From Fidelibacterota bacterium (GTDB lineage Bacteria > Fidelibacterota > Marinisomatia > SCGC-AAA003-L08 > GCA-002704045), in assembly GCA_002704045.1 (NCBI GenBank), contig PAFF01000092.1, forward strand, positions 5,578 through 20,159: a DNA stretch of 14,582 nt. Direction: 5' to 3'. Shown here piece after piece: positions 6,087 through 13,503 of this stretch. How positions within the stretch are numbered: the first letter of the stretch is position 1; each line of letters starts with the position of its first letter. The notes beneath the pieces were generated by a model. That model worked only from the letters and a program-made list of their open reading frames with translations, had not been told where the DNA came from and searched no databases. The position numbers and the translations under genes were made by a program.

Positions 6087-7064
6087 ATGTCAAAGAAAAT
6101 ACAAATTGGAGATATAATCATAGATATTCCTGAAATAACTAAACAAACAAACTTATTTATAGCTTTGATTTTGATAGTTTTATTTGGTTTAACCTCGATT
6201 TATACAATCGATGCTAATGAGCAGGGTGTTGTTTTAACCCTTGGTCGTTACACCAGGACAACTGAACCAGGAATACAATTTAAATTACCATTTGGTTTAG
6301 AAAAAGTATATAAAGTTAAAGTTGATTATCAATACAAGCAAGAATTTGGTTTTAGAACAAAACAATCTGGTCAAAGAACCCAATATTCAAATAAAAATTA
6401 TGAGGATGAATCATGGATGTTAACAGGAGATTTAAATATTGCTGAAGTTGAATGGATAGTGCAATATAAAGTCAAAAATCCTAAAGATTATTTATTTAAC
6501 ATTAGAGGTATTGAAAATACAATTAGGGATGTATCTGAATCAACAATGAGGCTCATGATTGGAGATAAATCTTTCCAAGAAGTTTTAAAAAGTGGTAGGG
6601 AAGTTGTTTCTGATGATGCAAAAATACATATGCAAATGATTTTAGATCAATATCAATCAGGAATATCTGTTCAATTAGTTCAGTTACAGGATGTATTGCC
6701 TCCTAAGCCAGTTTCAGATTCTTTCAATGAAGTCAATAGGGCAAAACAAGAACAAGAATCGGTAATAAATGAAGCTAGACAGGCTTATAATAAAGAAATT
6801 TATAAAGTTGAGGGTGATGCTCAAAGAATGATTAGTGAAGCTGAGGGATATGCAATTGAAAGAGTTAATAATGCTAATGGTGATGTTCAACTCTTTAGTT
6901 CTGTTTTCAAGGAATATAAAAAAGCACCTCAAATAACTAAAGATAGATTGTATATTGAGAACATGGAGTTGATTCTTAAGAAAATTCCAAATAAAGTAAT
7001 TGTTGATGATAAACTTGAAAACATACTACCCTTATTAGACCTAAGTAAAGAAAGGATAAAATAA
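6087..7064 (+). CDS. hflK: FtsH protease modulator HflK
   Basis: HflK is an SPFH/prohibitin-family inner-membrane protein. With HflC it forms a large periplasm-facing cage around the FtsH protease and tunes its attack on membrane proteins. In the 325 residues seen here, a short cytoplasmic N-terminus (1-21) precedes one membrane helix (about 22-40). The SPFH domain follows, opening with ANEQGVVLTLGRY (residues 43-55) and EPGIQFKLPFG (60-70). Later landmarks are VEWIVQYKVKNPKDYLFN and QLQDVLPPKPVSDSFNEVNRAK, and then a long charged helix (about 216-260; EAEGYA at 251-256) typical of HflK. The Gly-rich N-terminal extension of the E. coli protein is absent. Its TAA shares one base with the hflC ATG (TAATG), so the two subunits are translationally coupled, as expected for a 1:1 complex. 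Confidence 0.93.
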   Translation: MSKKIQIGDIIIDIPEITKQTNLFIALILIVLFGLTSIYTIDANEQGVVLTLGRYTRTTEPGIQFKLPFGLEKVYKVKVDYQYKQEFGFRTKQSGQRTQYSNKNYEDESWMLTGDLNIAEVEWIVQYKVKNPKDYLFNIRGIENTIRDVSESTMRLMIGDKSFQEVLKSGREVVSDDAKIHMQMILDQYQSGISVQLVQLQDVLPPKPVSDSFNEVNRAKQEQESVINEARQAYNKEIYKVEGDAQRMISEAEGYAIERVNNANGDVQLFSSVFKEYKKAPQITKDRLYIENMELILKKIPNKVIVDDKLENILPLLDLSKERIK

Positions 7065-7999
7065 TGAAAAAAATAGTTTTTATTTTATTTTTCCCAGTTG
7101 TTCTATTTATTTATTCATCAATTTTTATAATCAACGAAGTTGAACAAGCAATTATAACCCAATTTGGTAAGCCAATTCGTACTTTAACTCAAGCAAATTT
7201 TTACTTTAAAATACCTTTTATACAAAAAGTTAGAAAATTTGACAAAAGAATGTTGGAATGGGATGGATATGCAACTGAAATGCCTACAAAAGATAATAAA
7301 TATATATACATAGATGCTTTTGCAAGATGGTCAATTTCTGATCCATTAAAATTTTATAAAAATGCAAAAACAGAAAGAAATGCTCAATCTCTGTTAGATG
7401 ATATCATTGATGGTGCAGTTAGAGATAAGATATCTAATAGATCGATGACAGAAATTGTTAGATATTCAGATACTGAATTATTAACAGAAAGTGAAGATAG
7501 CAATATAATAGATGATTTTAACATAGAAGATGAAGATAATATAAAATTAGGAGCTAGACTTAAAATCATTGAGTCCATTAAAAACAATGTTTCGGATAAA
7601 TTATTAGAACAGAATATGGGTATTGATTTAATTGATATACAATTAAAAAGAATTAATTATAATAAAGAAGTTCAAGAAAAATTATTTCATAGAATGATAT
7701 CTGGTCAAAATCGTATTGCAGAAAAATACAGGGCTCAAGGTCAAGGTAAAAAACAAGAAATTTTAGGAACCCAAACACAAAAAAAGAAAGAAATTTTATC
7801 AAATGCTTATTTGGAATCACAAAAGATTAAGGGTGATGCTGATGCAAAAGCGACCAAAATTTATGCAGACACTTATGGTAAGGCACCAGAGTTTTATAAA
7901 TTTATAAAATCTTTAGAAACATATAAAAATACTTTAGATTCAACAACATCATTAATTCTATCAACTGATAATATTTATTTGAAATATTTAAATAAATAA
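7064..7999 (+). CDS. hflC: FtsH protease modulator HflC
   Basis: This is the partner of HflK in the SPFH cage that regulates FtsH. The 311 residues begin with a signal-anchor helix (4-23), then NEVEQAIITQFGKPIRT (24-40) and ANFYFKIPFIQKVRKFDKR, the usual SPFH opening. LEWDGYATEMPTKDNKYIYID and FARWSISDPLKFY match the conserved HflC core. RMISGQNRIAEKYRAQGQGK (210-229) is the HflC-specific motif before the C-terminal helix (SQKIKGDADAKATKIYADTYGKAPEFYKF). An acidic insert near residues 141-160 (ESEDSNIIDDFNIEDED) lengthens the domain; inserts here are seen in other HflC proteins. ATG overlaps the hflK stop by one base. The stop is followed after one base by the TTG start of truA. Confidence 0.93.
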   Translation: MKKIVFILFFPVVLFIYSSIFIINEVEQAIITQFGKPIRTLTQANFYFKIPFIQKVRKFDKRMLEWDGYATEMPTKDNKYIYIDAFARWSISDPLKFYKNAKTERNAQSLLDDIIDGAVRDKISNRSMTEIVRYSDTELLTESEDSNIIDDFNIEDEDNIKLGARLKIIESIKNNVSDKLLEQNMGIDLIDIQLKRINYNKEVQEKLFHRMISGQNRIAEKYRAQGQGKKQEILGTQTQKKKEILSNAYLESQKIKGDADAKATKIYADTYGKAPEFYKFIKSLETYKNTLDSTTSLILSTDNIYLKYLNK

Positions 8000-8000
8000 A

Positions 8001-8735
8001 TTGATTAGAAATTTAAAATTTTTAATTTCATATGATGGTTCATGTTTTAAAGGTTGGCAGTTTCAACCAAATGTCAGAACGGTTCAGGGTGATATTGAAA
8101 CACAAATTTTAAAGTTATTTAAAAATCAAAAAATTAATCTTATTGGATCTGGAAGAACTGATTCTGGTGTGCATGCTAATGAACAAATTGCAAGCATTAA
8201 ATTGAAAACTGATTGGAAATTAGATAATATAAAAAATGCTTTAAATGCTAATCTAAAAGATGATGTTTACATAAAAGAAATATTGAATGTAGATCAAAAT
8301 TTTCATGCAAGGTTTTCTGCAAAAGAAAGATCTTACAAGTACTATGTTTCAAATCAATATAGCCCTCAATCAAAATTATATGTTTGGAATACAAAAAAAA
8401 AACTTGATCTCAAATTATTAAATCAATGTTCTGTTTTAATAGGAAAAAACAATGATTTTACAAATTTTTGTAAATCTAAATCTGAAGTAAAAAACAAAAT
8501 TTGTAATATTTTTCATTCATATTGGGAATGTGAAGATGAAGTATTTATATACAGTGTCAAAGCTAATCGTTTTTTACATCATATGGTAAGATTTTTGGTT
8601 GGAACAATGATTGAAGTTTCAAGGGGAAGAATAATTATAGATGATTTTAAACAAATGCTCAATAATCAAAATACTGCTTATAATCCATTTTGTGCACCAG
8701 CAAAAGGATTGTTTCTCTATAAAATAGGTTATTAA
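8001..8735 (+). CDS. truA: tRNA pseudouridine(38-40) synthase TruA
   Basis: TruA converts uridine to pseudouridine at positions 38-40 of the anticodon arm of many tRNAs. The 244-residue length is normal. The N-terminal strand ISYDGSCFKGWQFQPNVRTVQG is followed by the active-site loop GSGRTDSGVHA, in which Asp54 is the catalytic nucleophile. FHARFSAKERSYKYYV and the C-terminal FLHHMVRFLVGTMIEVSRG match the second half of the family. The start is TTG one base after the hflC stop: the TAA of hflC lies just upstream and no in-frame ATG or GTG precedes the essential first strand. No Shine-Dalgarno is visible, so initiation probably depends on ribosomes finishing hflC. Confidence 0.94.
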   Translation: MIRNLKFLISYDGSCFKGWQFQPNVRTVQGDIETQILKLFKNQKINLIGSGRTDSGVHANEQIASIKLKTDWKLDNIKNALNANLKDDVYIKEILNVDQNFHARFSAKERSYKYYVSNQYSPQSKLYVWNTKKKLDLKLLNQCSVLIGKNNDFTNFCKSKSEVKNKICNIFHSYWECEDEVFIYSVKANRFLHHMVRFLVGTMIEVSRGRIIIDDFKQMLNNQNTAYNPFCAPAKGLFLYKIGY

Positions 8736-8738
8736 ACA

Positions 8739-9815
8739 ATGAAGAAAATGATTTTTAAATTATTTTTTATATTTTCAACAATATGTGGACAACATATCAA
8801 TGTTTTAGATAGACAAACTGATATAACTAGAGCAATTCAAAGTGTTGAAAATTCTGTAGTGGGTATCAATGTAACTCAACTAAACACTAGAAACAATAAT
8901 CTTTTTTTTAATCCTTGGCAAGATTTTTTTAATAGAAATTCTTTATATAGAGTTGAAAGTAGTGGTTCTGGTGTAATAATAAGTTTAGACGGTTACATTG
9001 TAACAAATGCTCATGTTATAGAAAACGCATTAGAAATTAATGTAATGGTTAAAGGTGGCGAAGAATATAAAGCATCACTAATAGGTATAGATTATCCTAC
9101 TGATATTGCCTTACTTAAAATTGAAGCACAAGATTTAAAGTGTATAAAATTTGGTGATTCTGATGAATTAATTCTTGGTGAATGGGTAATTGCTTTAGGT
9201 AACCCATTAGGATTATTTTCTGTTAATGACAAAGCTACTGCAACTATAGGAATTTTGAGTGGAATGAACATGGATTTTGGTTTGAAGGAGTCTGGTAGGG
9301 TTTATCAAAATATGTTACAGACTGATGCAGCAATAAATTCTGGTAATAGCGGAGGACCATTAATTAATATATTAGGTGAGCTAATCGGAATAAACACCTT
9401 TATTATGACAGGTTCAGGTTATAATAGTGGTTCGATTGGAATTGGTTTTGCTATTCCAATAAATCTAGTTAAAGAGGTGACAAATGAATTAAAGATTTAC
9501 GGAAAAGTCGAAAGAAGCTTTCAAACTGGTATATCTGTCCAACCTGTTGATAGATATATACAAAAGTATTTGAGGTTGCCTAATAAAAGAGGTGTCATTG
9601 TTACTGATGTTGAAAAATTTTCATCAGGTGAGAAGGCTGGAATAAAAATTGGTGATATAATTATGAAAGTTGATAATATATATGTAAATAGCAGAAACGA
9701 TATATTAAATGTTATAAGTGAAAATTTAAAGAAAACAGGAGAATACATTGAATTGTTTATTTGGAGCAATGGTGAAGAGAAAACAACAAAATTATTATTA
9801 TCAGAAGGAGAATAA
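8739..9815 (+). CDS. HtrA/DegP-family periplasmic serine protease with one PDZ domain
   Basis: This is an ATP-independent envelope protease/chaperone that handles misfolded exported proteins. The N-terminus (MKKMIFKLFFIFSTICG) is a signal peptide or anchor. The trypsin-like domain carries the full triad: His92 in TNAHVIENA, Asp122 in YPTDIALLK and Ser204 in INSGNSGGPL, with the usual ALGNPLGL and IGFAIP segments. One C-terminal PDZ domain (about residues 255-350; RGVIVTDVEKFSSGEKAGIKIGDII) follows. The 358-residue, single-PDZ plan is that of DegS or short DegQ-like members, so degP, degQ or degS cannot be chosen from sequence alone. The ATG is 3 nt after the truA stop. Placement after hflKC fits a membrane and envelope quality-control group. 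The stop abuts the purB ATG with no gap. Confidence 0.93.
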   Translation: MKKMIFKLFFIFSTICGQHINVLDRQTDITRAIQSVENSVVGINVTQLNTRNNNLFFNPWQDFFNRNSLYRVESSGSGVIISLDGYIVTNAHVIENALEINVMVKGGEEYKASLIGIDYPTDIALLKIEAQDLKCIKFGDSDELILGEWVIALGNPLGLFSVNDKATATIGILSGMNMDFGLKESGRVYQNMLQTDAAINSGNSGGPLINILGELIGINTFIMTGSGYNSGSIGIGFAIPINLVKEVTNELKIYGKVERSFQTGISVQPVDRYIQKYLRLPNKRGVIVTDVEKFSSGEKAGIKIGDIIMKVDNIYVNSRNDILNVISENLKKTGEYIELFIWSNGEEKTTKLLLSEGE

Positions 9816-11123
9816 ATGATAAATAGGTATAATACACCTCAAATGAAAAAAATATGGTCAGATCAAAACAAATACTCTACATGGTTAAAAGTAGAAATTG
9901 CTTCGACAGAAGTACTTTGCGAAATGGGTTTAGTACCTCAAAAATCATTGAATATTATAAAAGAAAAAGCTAATTTCTCTATCGAAAGAATTTTAGAAAT
10001 AGAAAAAGAAACTAGGCATGATGTTATTGCTTTTTTAACAAACTTATCAGAAAATATTGGTCCAGATTCAAGATTTATTCATATGGGAATGACTTCGTCT
10101 GATCTATTAGATACATCTTTAGCTTTGCAATGCAAAGAGTCTGCTTTAATTATCAAGAAAAAGTTAAATATATTTCATAAAATTTTAAGAAAAAGTGCAG
10201 TTGAACACAGGCAAACTTTTCAAATTGGAAGATCTCATGGTATTCATGCAGAGTTAATCACTTTTGGATTTAAACTTGCTTTGTGGAGCGAAGAAATTGG
10301 TAGACATATAGAAAGATGGGATTTGATTTTACAATCAATTTCTACAGGTAAAATATCAGGTGCTGTTGGAACTTATCAACATTTGGATCCAAAAGTTGAA
10401 GAGTTAGTTTGTGAAAGATTAGGTTTAAAACCTGCTTCCATTTCTAGTCAAGTTGTTCAGAGAGATCATCATGCAGAATTTCTTAATGGAATTGGTTTAA
10501 TTGGAGCTACTTTAGAAAAAATTGCCATTGAAATTAGACATTTGCAAAGAACAGAAGTGCTTGAAGCTGAAGAACCATTTAAAAAAGGTCAAAAAGGCTC
10601 ATCAGCAATGCCTCATAAGCGAAACCCTATTGTTACAGAAAGAATCACAGGGATGGCAAGATTATTGCGTGCAAATGCTATGGTTGGACTTGAAAATGTT
10701 GCACTTTGGCATGAAAGAGATATTTCTCATTCATCAGTTGAGAGAATCATAATACCTGATTCTACCACATTGTTAGATTACATGCTAGATAAAATGATAT
10801 ATCTATTGGAAAACTTACAAGTCTATCCAGAAAATATGCTTAGAAATATTAATAAAACTAATGGTTTGATCTTTAGCCAAGAGGTATTATTGTTTTTAAT
10901 AAATAAAGGTATGACCAGAGAAAATGCATATGCTATTGTTCAGAAAAATGCGATGAAAGTTTGGGAAAAAAACTTAGATTTTAAGAAAATTATTTTACAA
11001 GATTCAGAAGTTAATAAGTATTTGTCTGACAAAGATATAGATGATTTGTTTGATATGAAAAAAATAATGAAAAATATAAACAAAGTTTATGAAAGATTAA
11101 ATTTAAAATATGGAGGTAACTAA
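9816..11123 (+). CDS. purB: Adenylosuccinate lyase PurB
   Basis: PurB performs two fumarate-releasing steps of purine synthesis: SAICAR to AICAR, and adenylosuccinate to AMP. The 435 residues match the shorter bacterial (Bacillus-type) form. Conserved blocks are TRHDVIAF (His68), FIHMGMTSSDLLDT (88-100), GRSHGIHAE (catalytic His141) and the fumarate-lyase signature GSSAMPHKRNP (261-271), whose flexible loop carries the catalytic Ser263. A strong Shine-Dalgarno AGAAGGAG (9803-9810) lies 5 nt before the ATG, which directly follows the HtrA stop. The gene begins the purine group purB-purC-purS-purQ. A GGAGGT near its 3' end (11112-11117) serves the next gene. Confidence 0.96.
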   Translation: MINRYNTPQMKKIWSDQNKYSTWLKVEIASTEVLCEMGLVPQKSLNIIKEKANFSIERILEIEKETRHDVIAFLTNLSENIGPDSRFIHMGMTSSDLLDTSLALQCKESALIIKKKLNIFHKILRKSAVEHRQTFQIGRSHGIHAELITFGFKLALWSEEIGRHIERWDLILQSISTGKISGAVGTYQHLDPKVEELVCERLGLKPASISSQVVQRDHHAEFLNGIGLIGATLEKIAIEIRHLQRTEVLEAEEPFKKGQKGSSAMPHKRNPIVTERITGMARLLRANAMVGLENVALWHERDISHSSVERIIIPDSTTLLDYMLDKMIYLLENLQVYPENMLRNINKTNGLIFSQEVLLFLINKGMTRENAYAIVQKNAMKVWEKNLDFKKIILQDSEVNKYLSDKDIDDLFDMKKIMKNINKVYERLNLKYGGN

Positions 11124-11125
11124 TT
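11112..11125 (+). promoter_or_regulatory. Shine-Dalgarno and ATT start of purC
   Basis: GGAGGT (11112-11117), the strongest ribosome-binding site in the window, lies inside the last purB codons, 5 nt before ATT at 11123 and 8 nt before a second ATT at 11126. ATT at 11123 shares one base with the purB stop (TAATT), mimicking the TAATG junction between hflK and hflC. No ATG, GTG or TTG occurs in the purC frame between the upstream stop (11117-11119) and 11246. Confidence 0.6.
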
Positions 11126-12076
11126 ATTTATACTAAAATACAACAGCAATTAGGCTTTGCGCTTGATAATTACAAAATAAATTCTCAAGTTGAACATTAT
11201 AAAGGTAAAGTAAGAAATAATTTTATTTTTGATGATGAGATTGTAATGATTACATCGGATCGAGTTTCAGCATTTGATCATGTTTTGGGAACCATTCCAT
11301 TTAAAGGACAAATTTTAACTGATATTGCTTCTTTTTGGTTTAACAAGACGAAAGATGTGGTACCAAATCATTTAATTTCTCAAGTTGACCCTCAGGTTCT
11401 ATTGGTTAAAAAAGCTAAGACTTTACCAGTAGAAGTTATTGTAAGAGGATATATTACAGGAAGTTTGTGGAGAGAGTATACAAGTGGAATAAACGGTCAA
11501 TATGGATTTATGTTACCAGAAAATTTGAAGGAAAATCAAAAATTTGATAAGCCAATTCTTACACCCTCAACCAAAGCAGATTATGGCCTTCATGATGAAC
11601 CTATTTCAAGACATAAAATAGTTAATGATCTTGTTGAAGAATCTATCTATTCTAAAGCTGAAGAATATGCTCTGAAATTATTTAAAATGGGTCAAGACTG
11701 GGCGGACAAAAATGGATTAATATTAGTTGACACCAAATATGAATTTGGAATTGTTGATGATGAACTTATTGTAATTGATGAAATCCATACTCCAGATTCT
11801 AGCAGATATTGGATTAAAGATGAATATCAAAGTAGATATGAAAATAACCAAAAACAAAAAATGTTAGATAAAGAAAATATTAGACATTGGCTAATGGATA
11901 GAGGTTTTTCAGGAGAAGGATCACCACCCCCCTTATCTGATGAAATAAGAATTTCATTAGCAAAAAGTTACTTTGATTTATATCAAAAACTAACAGGTAA
12001 AGAATTTAATCCTGATGTTGGTGATGTCCTTTCTAGGTTGAAAAATAATTTAAAAGATTATAAAATTTTTAAATAA
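11123..12076 (+). CDS. purC: SAICAR synthetase PurC with probable ATT start
   Basis: PurC joins CAIR and aspartate with ATP to make SAICAR, the substrate of PurB encoded just upstream. The frame gives 317 residues from ATT at 11123, close to the ~300 of the yeast Ade1-like form. YKGKVRNNF (26-34) is the N-terminal nucleotide-binding segment (YxGKVRD in relatives), followed by MITSDRVSAFD, FKGQILTDIASFWF, the signature LPVEVIVRGYITGSLWREY and LVDTKYEFG. The first ATG (11246, residue 42) would delete the GKVR segment and give a 276-residue, probably inactive protein, so I reject it. The true start is most likely ATT at 11123 or 11126, served by GGAGGT. Alternatives are a 1-base sequencing error or frameshift (an ATG at 11110 is open in another frame for only eight codons) or a G-to-T error at the start. 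Confidence 0.9.
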   Translation: MIYTKIQQQLGFALDNYKINSQVEHYKGKVRNNFIFDDEIVMITSDRVSAFDHVLGTIPFKGQILTDIASFWFNKTKDVVPNHLISQVDPQVLLVKKAKTLPVEVIVRGYITGSLWREYTSGINGQYGFMLPENLKENQKFDKPILTPSTKADYGLHDEPISRHKIVNDLVEESIYSKAEEYALKLFKMGQDWADKNGLILVDTKYEFGIVDDELIVIDEIHTPDSSRYWIKDEYQSRYENNQKQKMLDKENIRHWLMDRGFSGEGSPPPLSDEIRISLAKSYFDLYQKLTGKEFNPDVGDVLSRLKNNLKDYKIFK

Positions 12077-12093
12077 TAGGTTTTATAATTTTT
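12057..12093 (+). other. A/T-only hairpin between purC and purS
   Basis: A perfect 9-bp stem ATTATAAAA (12057-12065)/TTTTATAAT (12081-12089) encloses a 15-nt loop containing the purC stop and is followed by four T. It could weakly attenuate transcription or shield mRNA ends in the 49-nt gap before purS. With no G or C in the stem it may be chance; it is not a convincing terminator. Confidence 0.3.
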
Positions 12094-12125
12094 AAATTTA
12101 AATAAATTATATTTTGGAGATTTTA

Positions 12126-12374
12126 ATGAAAGCTAATATATACATAACATACAAAGAGGGAATTTTAGATCCTCAGGGTACAACAGTTAATAAAGCTCTT
12201 AATTCAATTGGAGTTAAAAATATTAATTCTTTAAAAATAGGCAAATATATTGAACTTGAACTTGGCAATATAAGTCATGATGAAGCTAAAAAAATATGTG
12301 AAGAAGCCTGCACAAAATTATTAGCAAATCATAATACAGAAAAATTCAATTATGAAATTTTGGAGAATGAATGA
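12126..12374 (+). CDS. purS: FGAM synthase subunit PurS
   Basis: PurS is the small subunit of the three-part phosphoribosylformylglycinamidine synthase (PurS-PurQ-PurL) and helps channel ammonia from PurQ to PurL. The 82 residues match the family from start to end: ANIYITYKEGILDPQGTTV, then ALNSIGVKNINSLKIGKYIELEL and a C-terminal strand. The ATG at 12126 is chosen over the upstream in-frame TTG at 12114: TTGGAGA (12114-12120) is the Shine-Dalgarno, correctly spaced from the ATG, and family members begin just before the first strand. The TGA overlaps the purQ ATG (ATGA), fitting coupled synthesis of two subunits of one complex. Confidence 0.94.
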   Translation: MKANIYITYKEGILDPQGTTVNKALNSIGVKNINSLKIGKYIELELGNISHDEAKKICEEACTKLLANHNTEKFNYEILENE

Positions 12375-13036
12375 AATTTGCTGTAGTTGTTTTTCCAGGT
12401 TCAAATTGTGATAATGATTCATTTTATGTATTAAAAAAAATCTTGAATGTATCAGTAGATTTTGTTTGGCACAAAGAAACAAATTTGTCAAAATATGATG
12501 TTATTGTAATACCTGGAGGTTTTTCATATGGAGATCATTTAAGAGCTGGTGCGATTGCTAGATTTTCACCTATTATGAATGAGGTAGTAAATAGTTCAAA
12601 AAAAGGAAAACCAATCATTGGTATTTGCAATGGTTTTCAAGTTTTAACTGAAACCGGTTTGCTCACTGGTTCTTTAATGGTTAATAAAACTGTTAAGTTT
12701 ATTAGTAAAAATATCAGGTTAAAAACTTGCAATAATAACTCAATTTTTACAAGAAATATCAATAATAGCGAACCATTAGAAATGCCGATTGCCCATAAAC
12801 AAGGCAATTTTTGTGCAGATAATAAAACTATAGACTTTTTAGAACAGAATGATCTTATTGCTTTTAAGTACTACAAAGAGAATAATTTTAACGGTTCAAT
12901 GAATGATATTGCAGGTATTATGAACAAGACAAAAAATGTGCTTGGTATGATGCCTCACCCAGAGAGAGCGTCTGATTCCATTCTTGGGAATATAAGTGGA
13001 ATAAAGATTTTTGAATCCATTTTAGGAAGTAATTAG
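12371..13036 (+). CDS. purQ: FGAM synthase glutaminase subunit PurQ
   Basis: PurQ is a class I glutamine amidotransferase that supplies ammonia to PurL for converting FGAR to FGAM. The 221 residues have the N-terminal FPGSNCDNDS, the oxyanion region IPGGFSYGDHLRAGAIA, the nucleophile Cys86 in GICNGFQVL, and the His196/Glu198 pair in MMPHPERA. The PIAHKQGNF segment (139-147) matches the family. The ATG overlaps the purS stop (ATGA), and GGAG (12362-12365) is 5 nt upstream. PurL is not in this window and must be elsewhere, since purQ is followed after two bases by an unrelated membrane-protein gene. Confidence 0.96.
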   Translation: MKFAVVVFPGSNCDNDSFYVLKKILNVSVDFVWHKETNLSKYDVIVIPGGFSYGDHLRAGAIARFSPIMNEVVNSSKKGKPIIGICNGFQVLTETGLLTGSLMVNKTVKFISKNIRLKTCNNNSIFTRNINNSEPLEMPIAHKQGNFCADNKTIDFLEQNDLIAFKYYKENNFNGSMNDIAGIMNKTKNVLGMMPHPERASDSILGNISGIKIFESILGSN

Positions 13037-13038
13037 AA

Positions 13039-13305
13039 ATGTTACACAAAAAAAATTATCATTTCATACTTTTATTGATTATTTGCGGAGCTATAATTAG
13101 TTCTGCTTTTGGATTAATTATTTCTTCTATATTACCAGATGGAGTAGTTAAAGAATTTTTTTTATTATCCAAAATGATTGGATGGGATCCGTTTATAATT
13201 GATTTGTTTATAATAAATGTAACTTTTGGAATGTATATTAATATATCTGTATTAAGTATCATTGGAATGTTTGTTTCTTGGTACTTTTTACGCTACTTTA
13301 AATAA
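13039..13305 (+). CDS. Small two-helix membrane protein, DUF4321-like
   Basis: The 88-residue product has one hydrophobic helix near the N-terminus (about 8-30; FILLLIICGAIISSAFGLII) and a C-terminal pair-like hydrophobic stretch (about 53-86), with IIDLFIINVTFGMYINISVLSIIGM in between. The order 'G.i.gs.lG..i...lP', then 'iDl.i....fG..i.in..siiG' resembles DUF4321, a family of ~85-residue bacterial membrane proteins without an assigned role; I could not confirm this by search. ATG follows the purQ stop after two bases, and the stop is 9 nt before tatA, with the tatA Shine-Dalgarno overlapping it. Position next to tatA hints at an envelope role, but nothing in the sequence proves it. Confidence 0.8.
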   Translation: MLHKKNYHFILLLIICGAIISSAFGLIISSILPDGVVKEFFLLSKMIGWDPFIIDLFIINVTFGMYINISVLSIIGMFVSWYFLRYFK

Positions 13306-13314
13306 GGAGAATAA

Positions 13315-13500
13315 ATGAGTTTAGGTGCTCCAGAAATTATTATAATTTTTGTTTTAGTCTTGGTTTTCTTTGGCGGTAAAAAATTACCTGAATTTGCAAG
13401 AGGTTTAGGTAAAGGTTTGAAAGAGTTTAAAAAAGCTACTAAAGACATAAAAGATGAAATCGAATCAAGTACGGAAGAAGATTCAAAAAAAGATAATTAA
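13315..13500 (+). CDS. tatA: Twin-arginine translocase subunit TatA/E
   Basis: TatA oligomers form the conducting element of the Tat system, which moves folded proteins across the inner membrane. The 61 residues show the family plan: a short N-terminus, one membrane helix (about 6-19; EIIIIFVLVLVFFG), the hinge FGGKKLPEFARGLGKG (19-34), an amphipathic helix with the conserved FK (38-39), and an acidic/basic tail. TatA rather than TatB is favoured by the short length and the FGGKKLPE hinge. AAGGAGA (13304-13310) is a good Shine-Dalgarno 4 nt before the ATG. No tatB or tatC is present in the window. Confidence 0.93.
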   Translation: MSLGAPEIIIIFVLVLVFFGGKKLPEFARGLGKGLKEFKKATKDIKDEIESSTEEDSKKDN

Positions 13501-13503
13501 AAA

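Noticed and set aside
11246..12076. purC starting at the first ATG
   Set aside because: It would remove the YKGKVRNNF nucleotide-binding segment, which is encoded in frame just upstream behind a strong ribosome-binding site.
12114..12374. purS starting at TTG 12114
   Set aside because: That TTG is the first part of the TTGGAGA Shine-Dalgarno; ATG at 12126 gives the normal family N-terminus.
6714..13262. Small frames opposite or inside hflK, hflC, htrA, purB and the DUF4321-like gene
   Set aside because: No start context, no recognisable domain, and full overlap with well-identified genes.
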